The notes under the pieces were generated by a model. That model ran no database searches and was not told where the DNA came from. It saw only the letters and a list, made by a program, of their open reading frames with translations. From assembly GCA_021813195.1 (NCBI GenBank), contig JAKALI010000107.1:1-9805 (forward strand): 9,805 bases of DNA, written 5' to 3'. Source of the DNA: Pseudomonadota bacterium (GTDB taxonomy: Bacteria > Pseudomonadota > Alphaproteobacteria > Rhizobiales > Hyphomicrobiaceae). Below, piece by piece: positions 1-7,213 of the stretch. Made by a program: the position numbers and the translations under genes. The first letter of the stretch is position 1; every line of letters begins with the position of its first letter.

Positions 1-280
1 TTGGACGGGCGAAAATCATGTCGAGCGCGATGATCAGCAGGATGATCCCGCCTGCAGTCTGGAGCGCGGCAATCGTCACGCCCAGCTGAGATAGGAGCGG
101 TTCTCCCGCCAGGACGGCCGCCAAGAGAATGAGAGCTGCGATGCCCACAGCCTTGACGGAAAGCCGGTTGCGATCTCGGCGCGCCATGTTGGGCGTGAGG
201 GTTGCAAAAATAACGGCGGCCTCAATCGGCCCGATTGTGGCGAAGAATGTGGTGAAGCTCGTCAGCAGCGAAGACAGCAT
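1..280 (-). CDS. MarC family integral membrane protein (5' part, truncated by window edge)
   Basis: The minus strand from the ATG at 280 encodes at least 93 residues and runs off the left edge. It begins MLSSLLTSFTTFFATIGPIE and continues with a second hydrophobic stretch (about residues 46-58) and a third starting AGGIILLIIALDMIFA (about 77-92). The pattern of an FxT-x-GPIE-type first helix, then an LTP loop with Arg/Asp, then AGGIxLLxIALDMxF is that of the MarC/UPF0056 family of inner-membrane proteins with about six helices and roughly 200 residues. The molecular function of the family is not settled; the old link to multiple antibiotic resistance was withdrawn for E. coli MarC. The start was chosen because family members begin just before this first helix and no in-frame start lies closer upstream. 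No strong ribosome-binding site is visible. It is divergent from usg. Confidence 0.85.
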   Translation of the reverse strand, partial: MLSSLLTSFTTFFATIGPIEAAVIFATLTPNMARRDRNRLSVKAVGIAALILLAAVLAGEPLLSQLGVTIAALQTAGGIILLIIALDMIFARP

Positions 281-340
281 GAGCGAAAATCCATTTCGAT
301 CGTGCGCCTCGATAACACAATCCCAGACGCGATCCGAACG

Positions 341-407
341 TTGGCAGCACTTTCCGGTCAACGCTGCCAATCGATGTGTGCGGCAACGCAATTTTTAATG
401 CGTTGCC
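341..407. repeat. Two tandem perfect inverted repeats in the marC-like/usg divergent region
   Basis: The first has arms TTGGCAGC (341-348) and GCTGCCAA (363-370) with a 14-nt loop. The second has arms GGCAACGCA (382-390) and TGCGTTGCC (399-407) with an 8-nt AT-rich centre, ATTTTTAA. Both are exact. They lie between the marC-like start (280) and the usg start (495). The T-run is inside the loop of the second element and not after the stem, so neither looks like a canonical intrinsic terminator. Operators for a dimeric repressor or leader hairpins are possible; no function is shown. Confidence 0.55.
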
Positions 408-477
408 AGCCTGCACTTGCGGCGGCCACAATCCTCCGTATCCTCATCGCAGGAGGGTGAACGCGTCATGTAGCGCG

Positions 478-484
478 AAAGGAG
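478..484 (+). promoter_or_regulatory. Ribosome-binding site of usg
   Basis: AAAGGAG lies 10 nt before the ATG at 495 and supports that start. The frame cannot extend beyond the in-frame TAG at 471-473, and no other ATG occurs in between. Confidence 0.6.
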
Positions 485-494
485 ATGCCAAGAG

Positions 495-764
495 ATGCCA
501 GACGATGATTTCCGCTCCATGCTTCAGGGCTTCAGCCTGACCACGGCCGAGATCATCTACCATTTGCCGGATCATCCGAGCCTGCTGCAAAGCTACATCT
601 GGCAGGACTACGATCTTCACCCGCGCTTCCCGCGCCTGCACGACTTCCTGAAATTCTGGACCCGCGAATTGGAAGGCCGGTTGAACCGCGTGCTGGTTGC
701 CCATCGCGAACTGATCAAGCCGGCGGAGCTGAAACTGGTCGGCGCAGAATTCAAGCTGCACTGA
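495..764 (+). CDS. usg: Usg family protein (small alphaproteobacterial protein of unknown function)
   Basis: This gene encodes 89 residues, the usual size for the family. The family signature is clear: LTTAEIIYHLPDHPSLLQSY near residues 15-34, then IWQDYDL, a central FLKFWTRELEG (about 51-61), and a C-terminal half rich in Leu/Lys. The family was named for an ORF upstream of trp genes in Caulobacter; its biochemical role is unknown. The residues suggest a soluble cytosolic protein with no signal peptide or membrane segment. Here it is not next to trp genes. It sits alone between a divergent marC-like gene and the convergent idi, with only 2 bp between the two stop codons. A purine-rich site (AAAGGAG) precedes the ATG. 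Confidence 0.9.
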   Translation: MPDDDFRSMLQGFSLTTAEIIYHLPDHPSLLQSYIWQDYDLHPRFPRLHDFLKFWTRELEGRLNRVLVAHRELIKPAELKLVGAEFKLH

Positions 765-766
765 GC

Positions 767-1321
767 TCAAGCTGCCGTGATGCCATGGTTCAGCTTGGCG
801 GCGCGCCTCAAGGGCCACCTCGCGGCATCATAGCGGCGCAGCCAGGCTGCAAAGTCCTGTGGCCGCTCCGCAATAGCGCGCGACAGGTCGTCCGGAGCAA
901 TCCACGTGACGTCGGCGACTTCCGATGGATCGGCGGCGACATCCCCGTGCAGTGTACCGTGGAACACGTGCACCAATTCGTGCTCGATCAGTGCTCCCCC
1001 GAGGTCAGCGCGGTAGGTGATTTGCCCGATAGGTTCGAGCCCGCATGTGACGCCCAATTCCTCTGTCACGCGCCGCACGGCTGCCTCCCCGACCGCCTCA
1101 CCGGGACGCGGATGCCCGCAGCACGCGTTCGCCCATAATCCTCCAGAATGATATTTTCCGGCCGCGCGCTGCTGGAGCAGCATCTCACCCGCATCGTTCC
1201 AAAGCATGACTGAGAACGCGCGATGCAGTTCCCCGGAGCGATGGGCCTCCAGTTTGGGCGCCGTGCCGATCTCCCGGTCGGCCGCGTCAACCAAGATCAC
1301 AAGCTCCTGCGTATCGTCCAA
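767..1321 (-). CDS. idi: Isopentenyl-diphosphate delta-isomerase, type I
   Basis: This 184-residue protein (E. coli Idi has 182) interconverts isopentenyl and dimethylallyl diphosphate in the cytosol for isoprenoid synthesis. Its Nudix-like fold motifs are visible. The active-site loop WANACCGHPRPGE (residues 63-75) has the catalytic Cys at 68 and a metal-ligand His at 70. Metal-ligand histidines are at 27 and 33 (EAHRSGELHRAF). RRVTEELG (83-90) is the Nudix-like helix, and IEHELVHVF (112-120) carries the catalytic or metal Glu pair 113/115. These assignments follow the E. coli enzyme. The start is a TTG supported by GGAGA (1328-1332) 6 nt upstream, and it gives an N-terminus of family length; the next candidate is a GTG at codon 8. 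Bacteria using the MEP pathway do not strictly need Idi, so its presence may reflect demand for carotenoids, hopanoids or quinones (inference). Confidence 0.93.
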   Translation of the reverse strand: MDDTQELVILVDAADREIGTAPKLEAHRSGELHRAFSVMLWNDAGEMLLQQRAAGKYHSGGLWANACCGHPRPGEAVGEAAVRRVTEELGVTCGLEPIGQITYRADLGGALIEHELVHVFHGTLHGDVAADPSEVADVTWIAPDDLSRAIAERPQDFAAWLRRYDAARWPLRRAAKLNHGITAA

Positions 1322-1327
1322 ACGTCA

Positions 1328-1332
1328 TCTCC
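1328..1332 (-). promoter_or_regulatory. Ribosome-binding site deciding the TTG start of idi
   Basis: On the minus strand GGAGA is placed 6 nt before TTG at 1321. An ATG overlapping this site is in another frame. The spacing is ideal and favours TTG over the internal GTG at codon 8. Confidence 0.6.
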
Positions 1333-1408
1333 AAATCGAACTTTCCGTGCCGAGGGTGCCGAGTTCACATGACACCGACGCCCGTATTTAGCCCAGACGG
1401 CTCGTAAA

Positions 1409-1439
1409 TGTCAGCCAAAACTGACACCCGGCGCTGACA
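1409..1439. promoter_or_regulatory. Palindromic candidate operator upstream of the LysR gene
   Basis: TGTCAG (1409-1414), six bases CCAAAA, and CTGACA (1421-1426) form an exact 18-bp dyad. A third half-site CTGACA follows at 1434-1439. The dyad lies 82 bp before the LysR start and 88 bp from the divergent idi start. LysR proteins commonly bind interrupted dyads near their own divergent promoter, so autoregulation is plausible. The same half-site pair was not seen before the fused fdsGB gene, so a different regulator cannot be excluded. Confidence 0.45.
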
Positions 1440-1508
1440 GGGCAACGCCAGTGTGGCACACGATGTGACTGCTGGACCGTTAGCGCGCACGGCGGCACAG
1501 GAATTTGC

Positions 1509-2390
1509 ATGATCGACAAACTGGAGCTGCTCCTCGCTCTCGCCCGAGAACGACATTTCGGCAAGGCCGCCGAAGCCTGCGGCGTGAGCCAGCCGACCCT
1601 CTCCGCCGCGGTCAAAAGCCTCGAAGACCAGCTCGGCGTCCTCATCGTCGAGCGCGGCTCGCGCTTTCGCGGCTTCACGCCCGAAGGCGAGCGCGTGCTT
1701 GACTGGGCGCGCCGTATCGTTGGTGATGCCCGCACCATGCGCCAGGAAATCGAGGGCCTGAAACATGGTCTGACGGGCACCTTGCGTCTCGGCGTCATCC
1801 CGACAGCCCTGCCCTTTGTTCCCGAATTGTCGATTCCTTTTCTATCGCGCCATTCGGCCGTTCATTTGTCCGTGGTTAGCCTATCAACGGGTGCCATTTT
1901 GTCGGGTCTCGACAACCTCGAGATCGATATCGGCATCACCTACATCGACACCGAGCCTTTGCAGCGTTTCTTCACGCTGCCGCTCTACGAAGAACGCTAT
2001 GCGCTGCTCGTCGGACCCGGGCACCCCTGGCGAACCCGACGCACGGTGACCTGGGCGGAGACCGCCGCCACGCCGTTGTGCCTGCTCACACCCGACATGC
2101 AAAATCGGCGCATCATCGATCAGCATCTCGCCGACGCCGGTACGCTCGATCAACCGATATTGGAATCGAACTCGATGACGATGTTGCATGTTCATGTTCA
2201 GGCCGGGCTCTGCGCGACGATTGCCGCGCTCGGCGATGGCGCGCGCTTCACGCCGCCCCTGCAACTGGCCGCCATCCCGATCACCGATCCCGTCGTCACG
2301 CATCAGATCGGCCTCGTTCTCAAGGCCCGCGAGCCGTACCCGCCTCACGTTGCCGCATTCGTTGCAGGCGCAAAACGGCGTCAGAAGTGA
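1509..2390 (+). CDS. LysR-type transcriptional regulator, FdsR-like
   Basis: This 293-residue LysR regulator has the normal family length. The N-terminal winged helix-turn-helix covers about residues 2-60 (LELLLALARERHFGKAAEAC, then VSQPTLSAAVKSLEDQLG), followed by a linker helix (about 60-88). The effector-binding domain starts at about 90 (GTLRLGVIPTALPFVPEL) and extends to the end. The run TPEGERVLDWARRIVGDART is characteristic, from memory, of the LysR regulators that precede NAD-dependent formate dehydrogenase operons (FdsR/CbbR-related). It stands 258 bp upstream of the fused fdsGB start on the same strand and has a dyad in its own upstream region. Likely role: control of the formate dehydrogenase operon in response to formate or a related metabolite (inference). 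A weak AGGAA precedes the ATG. Confidence 0.88.
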   Translation: MIDKLELLLALARERHFGKAAEACGVSQPTLSAAVKSLEDQLGVLIVERGSRFRGFTPEGERVLDWARRIVGDARTMRQEIEGLKHGLTGTLRLGVIPTALPFVPELSIPFLSRHSAVHLSVVSLSTGAILSGLDNLEIDIGITYIDTEPLQRFFTLPLYEERYALLVGPGHPWRTRRTVTWAETAATPLCLLTPDMQNRRIIDQHLADAGTLDQPILESNSMTMLHVHVQAGLCATIAALGDGARFTPPLQLAAIPITDPVVTHQIGLVLKAREPYPPHVAAFVAGAKRRQK

Positions 2391-2421
2391 TTCTCCCGGC
2401 GCCGGGTCATTCCGCCACGAT

Positions 2422-2459
2422 CAGCTTTTTCTATCAAGCTACGCGACAGCTTTCTTGAT
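2422..2459. promoter_or_regulatory. Candidate regulator-binding region upstream of the formate dehydrogenase operon
   Basis: The 258-bp gap between the LysR gene and the fdsGB start contains overlapping symmetry. ATCAAG (2433-2438) pairs with CTTGAT (2454-2459), and inside it AAGCT (2436-2440) pairs with AGCTT (2448-2452). A direct repeat CAGCTTT occurs at 2422-2428 and 2447-2453. This AT-richer island is the best candidate for the FdsR site. Further down, GGCTAGCC (2490-2497) is a perfect 8-bp palindrome. I cannot assign -35/-10 boxes with confidence. Confidence 0.35.
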
Positions 2460-2638
2460 GGCGTGACGAACGCCCGGCAAGTTGTGGCAGGCTAGCCTTG
2501 GGCGAGTTGCAGATGGGACCTGCCTGGGGGCTCGAAGCTGATTTCAAGAGCGCGGCGGCGACGCATCCTGCGGACAGCGGGGCGACCGCATTCAAACCTT
2601 ACAGCAGGAGCCATGCGGCCGCCGCCAACGGGCTCATT

Positions 2639-2643
2639 GAGGA
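2639..2643 (+). promoter_or_regulatory. Ribosome-binding site deciding the fdsGB start
   Basis: GAGGA lies 5 nt before the ATG at 2649. The upstream in-frame ATG at 2613 has AGGAG only 2 nt before it, which is too close for efficient initiation. The 2649 start gives 570 residues, close to the remembered length of Methylobacterium Fdh1B. Confidence 0.55.
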
Positions 2644-2648
2644 CCGAT

Positions 2649-4361
2649 ATGGCCAAGGCCGGAACAGCCACACTGAAACCTGATACGCGCTCGATCCATC
2701 CCGGCTCCGGTCGTCGGCAGGCTCCGGCCTTTCGCAAGGGGCGCATCCTTCAGCCGGAGGAGACGGCAGCCGTCGTCAAGCTGGTCGGCCAAGGTCCCTA
2801 CGAGCGCGCGCTGCTCATCGAGTATCTCCACAAGATTCAGGACGCCGAAGGCTGCCTGCCGGCGGGTCATCTCCATGCGCTGGCCGAGCTCGTGCGCATT
2901 CCGATGGCGGAAGTCTACGAAGTGGCAACGTTCTATGCCCACTTCGACGTGGTGCAGGACGGTGAGGAGCGCCCCGCATCGATCACCATCCGCGTGTGCG
3001 ACAGTCTCTCATGCATGCTCGCGGGGGCGGAAAAACTGATTGCGGCTCTCGGCGCCGAAGACTTGCCGGGCGTCCGCGTCTTGCGCGCACCCTGCATCGG
3101 GGCGTGCGATGTCGCGCCTGCCGCAGAAGTGGGCCACCGTCATGTGCCCAAGGCGAGCGTCGCCAAGATCAAGAAACTCGTCGAGGCCGGCGAAACGCAT
3201 CCTGAAATACCAAAGTATCAGACGTTGGCCGCTTACCGCAAAGAAGGCGGCTACAGGGTTTTGGACGAGTGTCTGTCCGGCCGCCGCTCCGTCGAGAGCG
3301 TGATTGCAACACTCTCCGATGGCGGGCTGCGCGGGTTGGGCGGCGCGGGCTTTCCAACAGGTCGCAAATGGACTTTCGTGCGCGCCGAAAAAGGCCCGCG
3401 GTATATGGCCGTCAATGGCGACGAGGGCGAGCCCGGCACGTTTAAGGATCGCTACTATCTCGAACGACGGCCGCATCAATTCCTAGAAGGTATGTTGATT
3501 GCCGCTTGGGCGGTGGAGGCTCAGGAAGTCTTCATCTACATGCGCGATGAATACCCAGCCGTGCTCGAAATTCTGCAAGACGAAGTGGCCGCCCTCGAAA
3601 ATGCAGGGCTTGCGAAACACACGAAAATCTCGATCCGCCGCGGTGCTGGCGCTTACATTTGCGGTGAAGAGAGCGCCATGATCGAGAGCATCGAAGGAAA
3701 GCGCGGCCTGCCACGTCATCGCCCCCCTTACGTCGCGCAAGTTGGCATTTTCAATCGGCCCACCCTCGTCAACAACGTCGAGACGCTCTACTGGGTGCCA
3801 CAAATCCTTGCAAAGGGTGCTGAGTGGTTCGCAAGCCAAGGTAAGAACGGCGCCAAGGGCAATCGCTCGTACTCCGTTTCCGGCCGCGTCAAAAAGCCGG
3901 GCGTTGTGCTCACTGCAGCCGGCACCACCGCGAATGAACTGATCGAGATGTGCGGCGGTATGCTCGATGGCCACACCTTCAAAGGCTATCTGCCGGGCGG
4001 TCCCTCCGGCGGCATTCTACCCGCCTCCATGGCCGACATTCCGCTCGACTTCGGAACGCTTGAGAAGCACGGCTGCTTTGTGGGCTCACATGCTGTCGTG
4101 ATCCTGTCCGACAAAGACGACATGAAGGATGTCGCCCTCAACTTGATGAAGTTCTTTGAGGACGAGAGCTGTGGCCAGTGCACGCCCTGTCGCAACGGCA
4201 CGGAAAAAGCCGTCAAGCTCATGTCTTCGGGCATATGGGATCAAGCCCTGCTGTCGGATCTTGCGCAAGTCATGCGCGATGCCTCGATCTGCGGTCTGGG
4301 ACAAGCCGCCTCCAATCCCGTCATGTCGGTTTTGAAGTTTTTCCCGGACGACCTGAAATGA
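2649..4361 (+). CDS. fdsB: NAD-dependent formate dehydrogenase beta subunit, FdsG-FdsB (NuoE-NuoF) fusion
   Basis: This 570-residue protein carries electrons from FdsA to NAD+. The N-terminal thioredoxin-like NuoE/FdsG domain (about 35-185) has the motif EVATFYAHFDVV and four [2Fe-2S] cysteines at 117, 122, 149 and 153. After a short linker the NuoF/FdsB domain follows. GLRGLGGAGFPTGRKW (227-242) and the NGDEGEPGTFKDR stretch (256-268) form the FMN/NADH site. GAGAYICGEESA (332-343) is also diagnostic. The [4Fe-4S] ligands are ESCGQCTPCR (Cys 508, 511, 514) plus Cys 548. In Rhodobacter capsulatus and Cupriavidus the two domains are separate FdsG and FdsB proteins; a fusion of this kind is known as Fdh1B of Methylobacterium. 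The start at 2649 is favoured by its ribosome-binding site, though 2613 is possible. fdsA follows 60 bp later. Confidence 0.93.
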   Translation: MAKAGTATLKPDTRSIHPGSGRRQAPAFRKGRILQPEETAAVVKLVGQGPYERALLIEYLHKIQDAEGCLPAGHLHALAELVRIPMAEVYEVATFYAHFDVVQDGEERPASITIRVCDSLSCMLAGAEKLIAALGAEDLPGVRVLRAPCIGACDVAPAAEVGHRHVPKASVAKIKKLVEAGETHPEIPKYQTLAAYRKEGGYRVLDECLSGRRSVESVIATLSDGGLRGLGGAGFPTGRKWTFVRAEKGPRYMAVNGDEGEPGTFKDRYYLERRPHQFLEGMLIAAWAVEAQEVFIYMRDEYPAVLEILQDEVAALENAGLAKHTKISIRRGAGAYICGEESAMIESIEGKRGLPRHRPPYVAQVGIFNRPTLVNNVETLYWVPQILAKGAEWFASQGKNGAKGNRSYSVSGRVKKPGVVLTAAGTTANELIEMCGGMLDGHTFKGYLPGGPSGGILPASMADIPLDFGTLEKHGCFVGSHAVVILSDKDDMKDVALNLMKFFEDESCGQCTPCRNGTEKAVKLMSSGIWDQALLSDLAQVMRDASICGLGQAASNPVMSVLKFFPDDLK

Positions 4362-4421
4362 ACATGAGTGGGTGCCTCAAGGGCGACCACGGCTTTCCAC
4401 GACAGCGAGAGATCGACAGCC

Positions 4422-7202
4422 ATGGCCAAGATTACCTTCGAACTCGACGGCAAGACAGTGGAGGCCGAGGAAGGCGAGACCATATGGCAGGTCGCTGAAC
4501 GTCACAAAAAGAAGATCCCGCATCTGTGCTGGCTGCCAGAGCCCGGCTATCGCGCCGACGGCAACTGCCGCGCCTGTATGGTCGAGATCGAAGGTGAGCG
4601 GGTTTTGGCGGCCTCCTGCCAACGCAAGGTCGCCAACGGGCTCAAAGTGAAGACGGCATCGGAACGCGCAAAGAAAGCGCGCGAAATGGTCTTTGAGCTG
4701 TTGCTTGCCGACCAGCCCGCAAAGGCTGACAGCCACGATCCCAACTCCAAGTTCTGGGCGTGGGTCGGCGCAATGAAGATCAAGCCCACCAGCCGTTTCC
4801 CGCGCGCGGACAAGCCCGAAGCCGACTACTCGCATGCGGCCATTGCCGTCAATCTGGATGCCTGCATCAACTGCGGGCTGTGCGTGCGCGCGTGCCGCGA
4901 GGTGCAGCACAATGACGTCATCGGCATGGCCTATCGCGGACACGGCTCCAAGGTCGTGTTCGATTTCGATCAGGATATGGGCGCTTCGACCTGCGTGGCG
5001 TGCGGGGAATGCGTTCAGGCGTGCCCAACCGGCGCCCTCATGGAGGCCAATCTCATCGATAAGACGTCGGGCAAGCGCATCGCGTTCGAGGATAAGAGCG
5101 TCGACACGTTATGTCCCTATTGTGGCGTAGGGTGCCAGACCAAGGTGTATGTCAAGGACGACAAGATCCTCTACATCGACGGCCGCGATGGGCCTGCAAA
5201 CCGCAACCGCCTCTGCGTCAAAGGCCGCTTCGGCTTTGATTATATCCATCATCCCGATCGCCTGACGGTTCCCCTCATCCGCCGCGAGGACGCCCCTAAG
5301 CGCGGCGATCTGCAAGTCGATCCCAAAAATCCGTGGGATGTCTTCCGTGAGGCGACGTGGGAGGAAGCGCTCGCGAAGGCTGCGGGAGGCTTGAAGACCA
5401 TTCTCGAGCGCGACGGTGGCGATGCACTCGCGGGCTTTGGTTCTGCAAAGTGCTCGAATGAGGAAGCCTATCTGTTCCAGAAGCTGGTGCGACAGGGTTT
5501 TGGCACCAACAATGTCGATCATTGTACGCGACTGTGCCATGCCTCTTCGGTTGCCGCTCTGATGGAAGGTTTGAACTCCGGCGCGGTGACGGCCCCTTTC
5601 ATGGCGGCGAAAGACGCGGAGTGCATCATCATCATCGGTGCGCGGCCGTCCGAGAATCATCCCGTTGCGGCTACGTTCATTCGCGATGCGGCCCAGAAGG
5701 GCGCCAAACTGATCATCATGGATCCGCGCGGACGCACGAGCGGCATCCAGCGCTATGCCTCCCATAGTCTGCAATTCAAGGCCGGCGCCGACGTCGCCTT
5801 GCTCAACGGTATGCTGCATACCATCGTGGAGGAAAAACTCTACGACCAGCAATACATCCAAGCGCATACGGAAGGCTTTGATGCCTTGCGCAAGAAGGTC
5901 AAGGATTACAGCCCAGAGAAGATGGAGCCCGTTTGCGGCATCCCGGCTGCCACAGTGCGGGAGGTCGCGCGCATCTACGCCAAGTCACGGGCCTCGATCA
6001 TCTTCTGGGGCATGGGCGTCTCCCAGCACGTCCATGGTACCGACAATTCGCGCTGTCTGATTGCCCTTGCCCTCATCACGGGCCAGATCGGCCGGCCCGG
6101 CACCGGGCTGCACCCTCTGCGCGGCCAGAACAACGTGCAGGGGGCCTCCGACGCAGGCCTGATCCCGATGGTGTATCCCGATTATATTTCCGTCGAGGAT
6201 CCGCAAGCCCGGCAGTTCTACGAAGAACTCTACGGCCGCAAATTGTCGCCCAAGAAGGGCCTGACCGTTGTCGAAATCATCAAGGCCATCCTCGCCGGCC
6301 AGATCAAGGGCATGTACATTCAGGGCGAGAACCCGGCGATGTCGGACCCCGACGCCGCGCACGCGCGCGAAGCGCTCGCTAAGCTCGAGCATCTCGTTGT
6401 GCAGGACATCTTCCTTACCGAGACCGCTTGGCACGCCGACGTCGTGCTGCCTGCAACGGCCCACGCCGAGAAATGGGGCACCTTCACCAACACGAACCGT
6501 CAGGTGCAGATCGCGCGCCCCGTCGTCAACCCGCCCGGCCAGGCGCGTCAGGACTGGGAGTTAATCCAGGAGATGGCGCGCGGCATTGGCCTTGACTGGA
6601 ACTATAAGCATATCTCCGAAGTCTTCGACGAGATGGCCTCTTGTATGCCCTCACTGAAGAACATTACGTGGGAACGCGTCATTCGGGAGGACAGCGTCAC
6701 CTATCCGGTCGATGGTCCCGACAAACCCGGCAACGAAATCATCTTCGGCGACAAATTCCCGACCAAGTCAGGTCGTGCGCGCATCGTTCCGGTCGATCTC
6801 TCGCCGCCGGCTGAATTGCCCGATGAAACGTATCCCTTCGTGCTGACGACTGGACGCCTGCTTGAGCACTGGCACACCGGCTCGATGACCCGGCGCGCAA
6901 CCAATCTCGATCATCTGGAACCCGAGGCCATTGCCGGTCTCAATCCGCACGATATGCGCAAGCTCGACATTCGACCGGGCGAGATGATCCGCGTGGCGAC
7001 ACGACGCGGCGAAGTGCTGCTCAAGGCGCGGCAGGATCGTGAGGTGGCCGAGGGCATGGTGTTCATTCCGTTCTGTTTTGCGGAAGCCGCCGCCAATATG
7101 CTCACCAACCCGCAGCTCGACCCCTACGGCAAGATCCCTGAATTTAAGTTCTGCGCCGCAAAGATCGAGAAGCTGGAAGCGGCTGCCGAAGCCGCTGAAT
7201 AG
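4422..7202 (+). CDS. fdsA: NAD-dependent formate dehydrogenase alpha (catalytic) subunit
   Basis: This 926-residue Mo/W-bis-MGD subunit oxidises formate to CO2 in the cytosol. It starts with a [2Fe-2S] ferredoxin domain (Cys 36, 49, 52, 66). Residues 138-210 hold two [4Fe-4S] sites (Cys 148/151/154/158 and 191/194/197/201), and CPYCGVGC (231-238) with Cys 265 forms the cluster next to the pterin. K267 follows in LCVKGRF. The catalytic pair is Cys 372-His 373 in CTRLCHASS; there is no selenocysteine. Arg 567 in PLRGQNNVQGASD matches the conserved substrate Arg. The molydopterin dinucleotide-binding domain lies at about 800-915. The region 98-125, where NuoG-type and FDH1-type relatives carry a His/Cys3 cluster, has only H105 and no Cys. 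ATG 4422 was chosen because the ferredoxin domain begins there; an in-frame GTG at 4368 would add 18 residues of low similarity. Confidence 0.94.
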   Translation: MAKITFELDGKTVEAEEGETIWQVAERHKKKIPHLCWLPEPGYRADGNCRACMVEIEGERVLAASCQRKVANGLKVKTASERAKKAREMVFELLLADQPAKADSHDPNSKFWAWVGAMKIKPTSRFPRADKPEADYSHAAIAVNLDACINCGLCVRACREVQHNDVIGMAYRGHGSKVVFDFDQDMGASTCVACGECVQACPTGALMEANLIDKTSGKRIAFEDKSVDTLCPYCGVGCQTKVYVKDDKILYIDGRDGPANRNRLCVKGRFGFDYIHHPDRLTVPLIRREDAPKRGDLQVDPKNPWDVFREATWEEALAKAAGGLKTILERDGGDALAGFGSAKCSNEEAYLFQKLVRQGFGTNNVDHCTRLCHASSVAALMEGLNSGAVTAPFMAAKDAECIIIIGARPSENHPVAATFIRDAAQKGAKLIIMDPRGRTSGIQRYASHSLQFKAGADVALLNGMLHTIVEEKLYDQQYIQAHTEGFDALRKKVKDYSPEKMEPVCGIPAATVREVARIYAKSRASIIFWGMGVSQHVHGTDNSRCLIALALITGQIGRPGTGLHPLRGQNNVQGASDAGLIPMVYPDYISVEDPQARQFYEELYGRKLSPKKGLTVVEIIKAILAGQIKGMYIQGENPAMSDPDAAHAREALAKLEHLVVQDIFLTETAWHADVVLPATAHAEKWGTFTNTNRQVQIARPVVNPPGQARQDWELIQEMARGIGLDWNYKHISEVFDEMASCMPSLKNITWERVIREDSVTYPVDGPDKPGNEIIFGDKFPTKSGRARIVPVDLSPPAELPDETYPFVLTTGRLLEHWHTGSMTRRATNLDHLEPEAIAGLNPHDMRKLDIRPGEMIRVATRRGEVLLKARQDREVAEGMVFIPFCFAEAAANMLTNPQLDPYGKIPEFKFCAAKIEKLEAAAEAAE

Positions 7203-7213
7203 GCGCTGCATAT

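Noticed and set aside
1347..1363. Tandem GTGCCGAG repeat upstream of idi
   Set aside because: Two 8-base copies at 1347-1354 and 1356-1363 are too short and too GC-rich to distinguish from chance.
1884..2348. Long minus-strand ORF of 154 codons opposite the LysR gene
   Set aside because: It lies wholly within the well-supported LysR coding sequence, has an Arg-rich composition typical of antisense frames in GC-rich DNA, and shows no family motif.
2395..2406. CCCGGCGCCGGG palindrome right after the LysR stop as a terminator
   Set aside because: It is a perfect palindrome but has almost no loop and no following T-run, so an intrinsic terminator is not supported.
2481..2503. Sigma-54-type promoter (TGGCAG ... 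TTGGGC) upstream of fdsGB
   Set aside because: The GG and GC/GG pairs are 14 nt apart instead of 12, so the invariant spacing fails.
5523..5560. Selenocysteine at the FdsA active site
   Set aside because: The codon at the catalytic position is TGC/TGT-type Cys (CTRLCHASS), with no in-frame TGA.
5109..5867. Minus-strand ORF of 252 codons opposite fdsA
   Set aside because: It is antisense to a strongly conserved catalytic domain. The composition is that of a shadow frame and there is no supporting neighbour.
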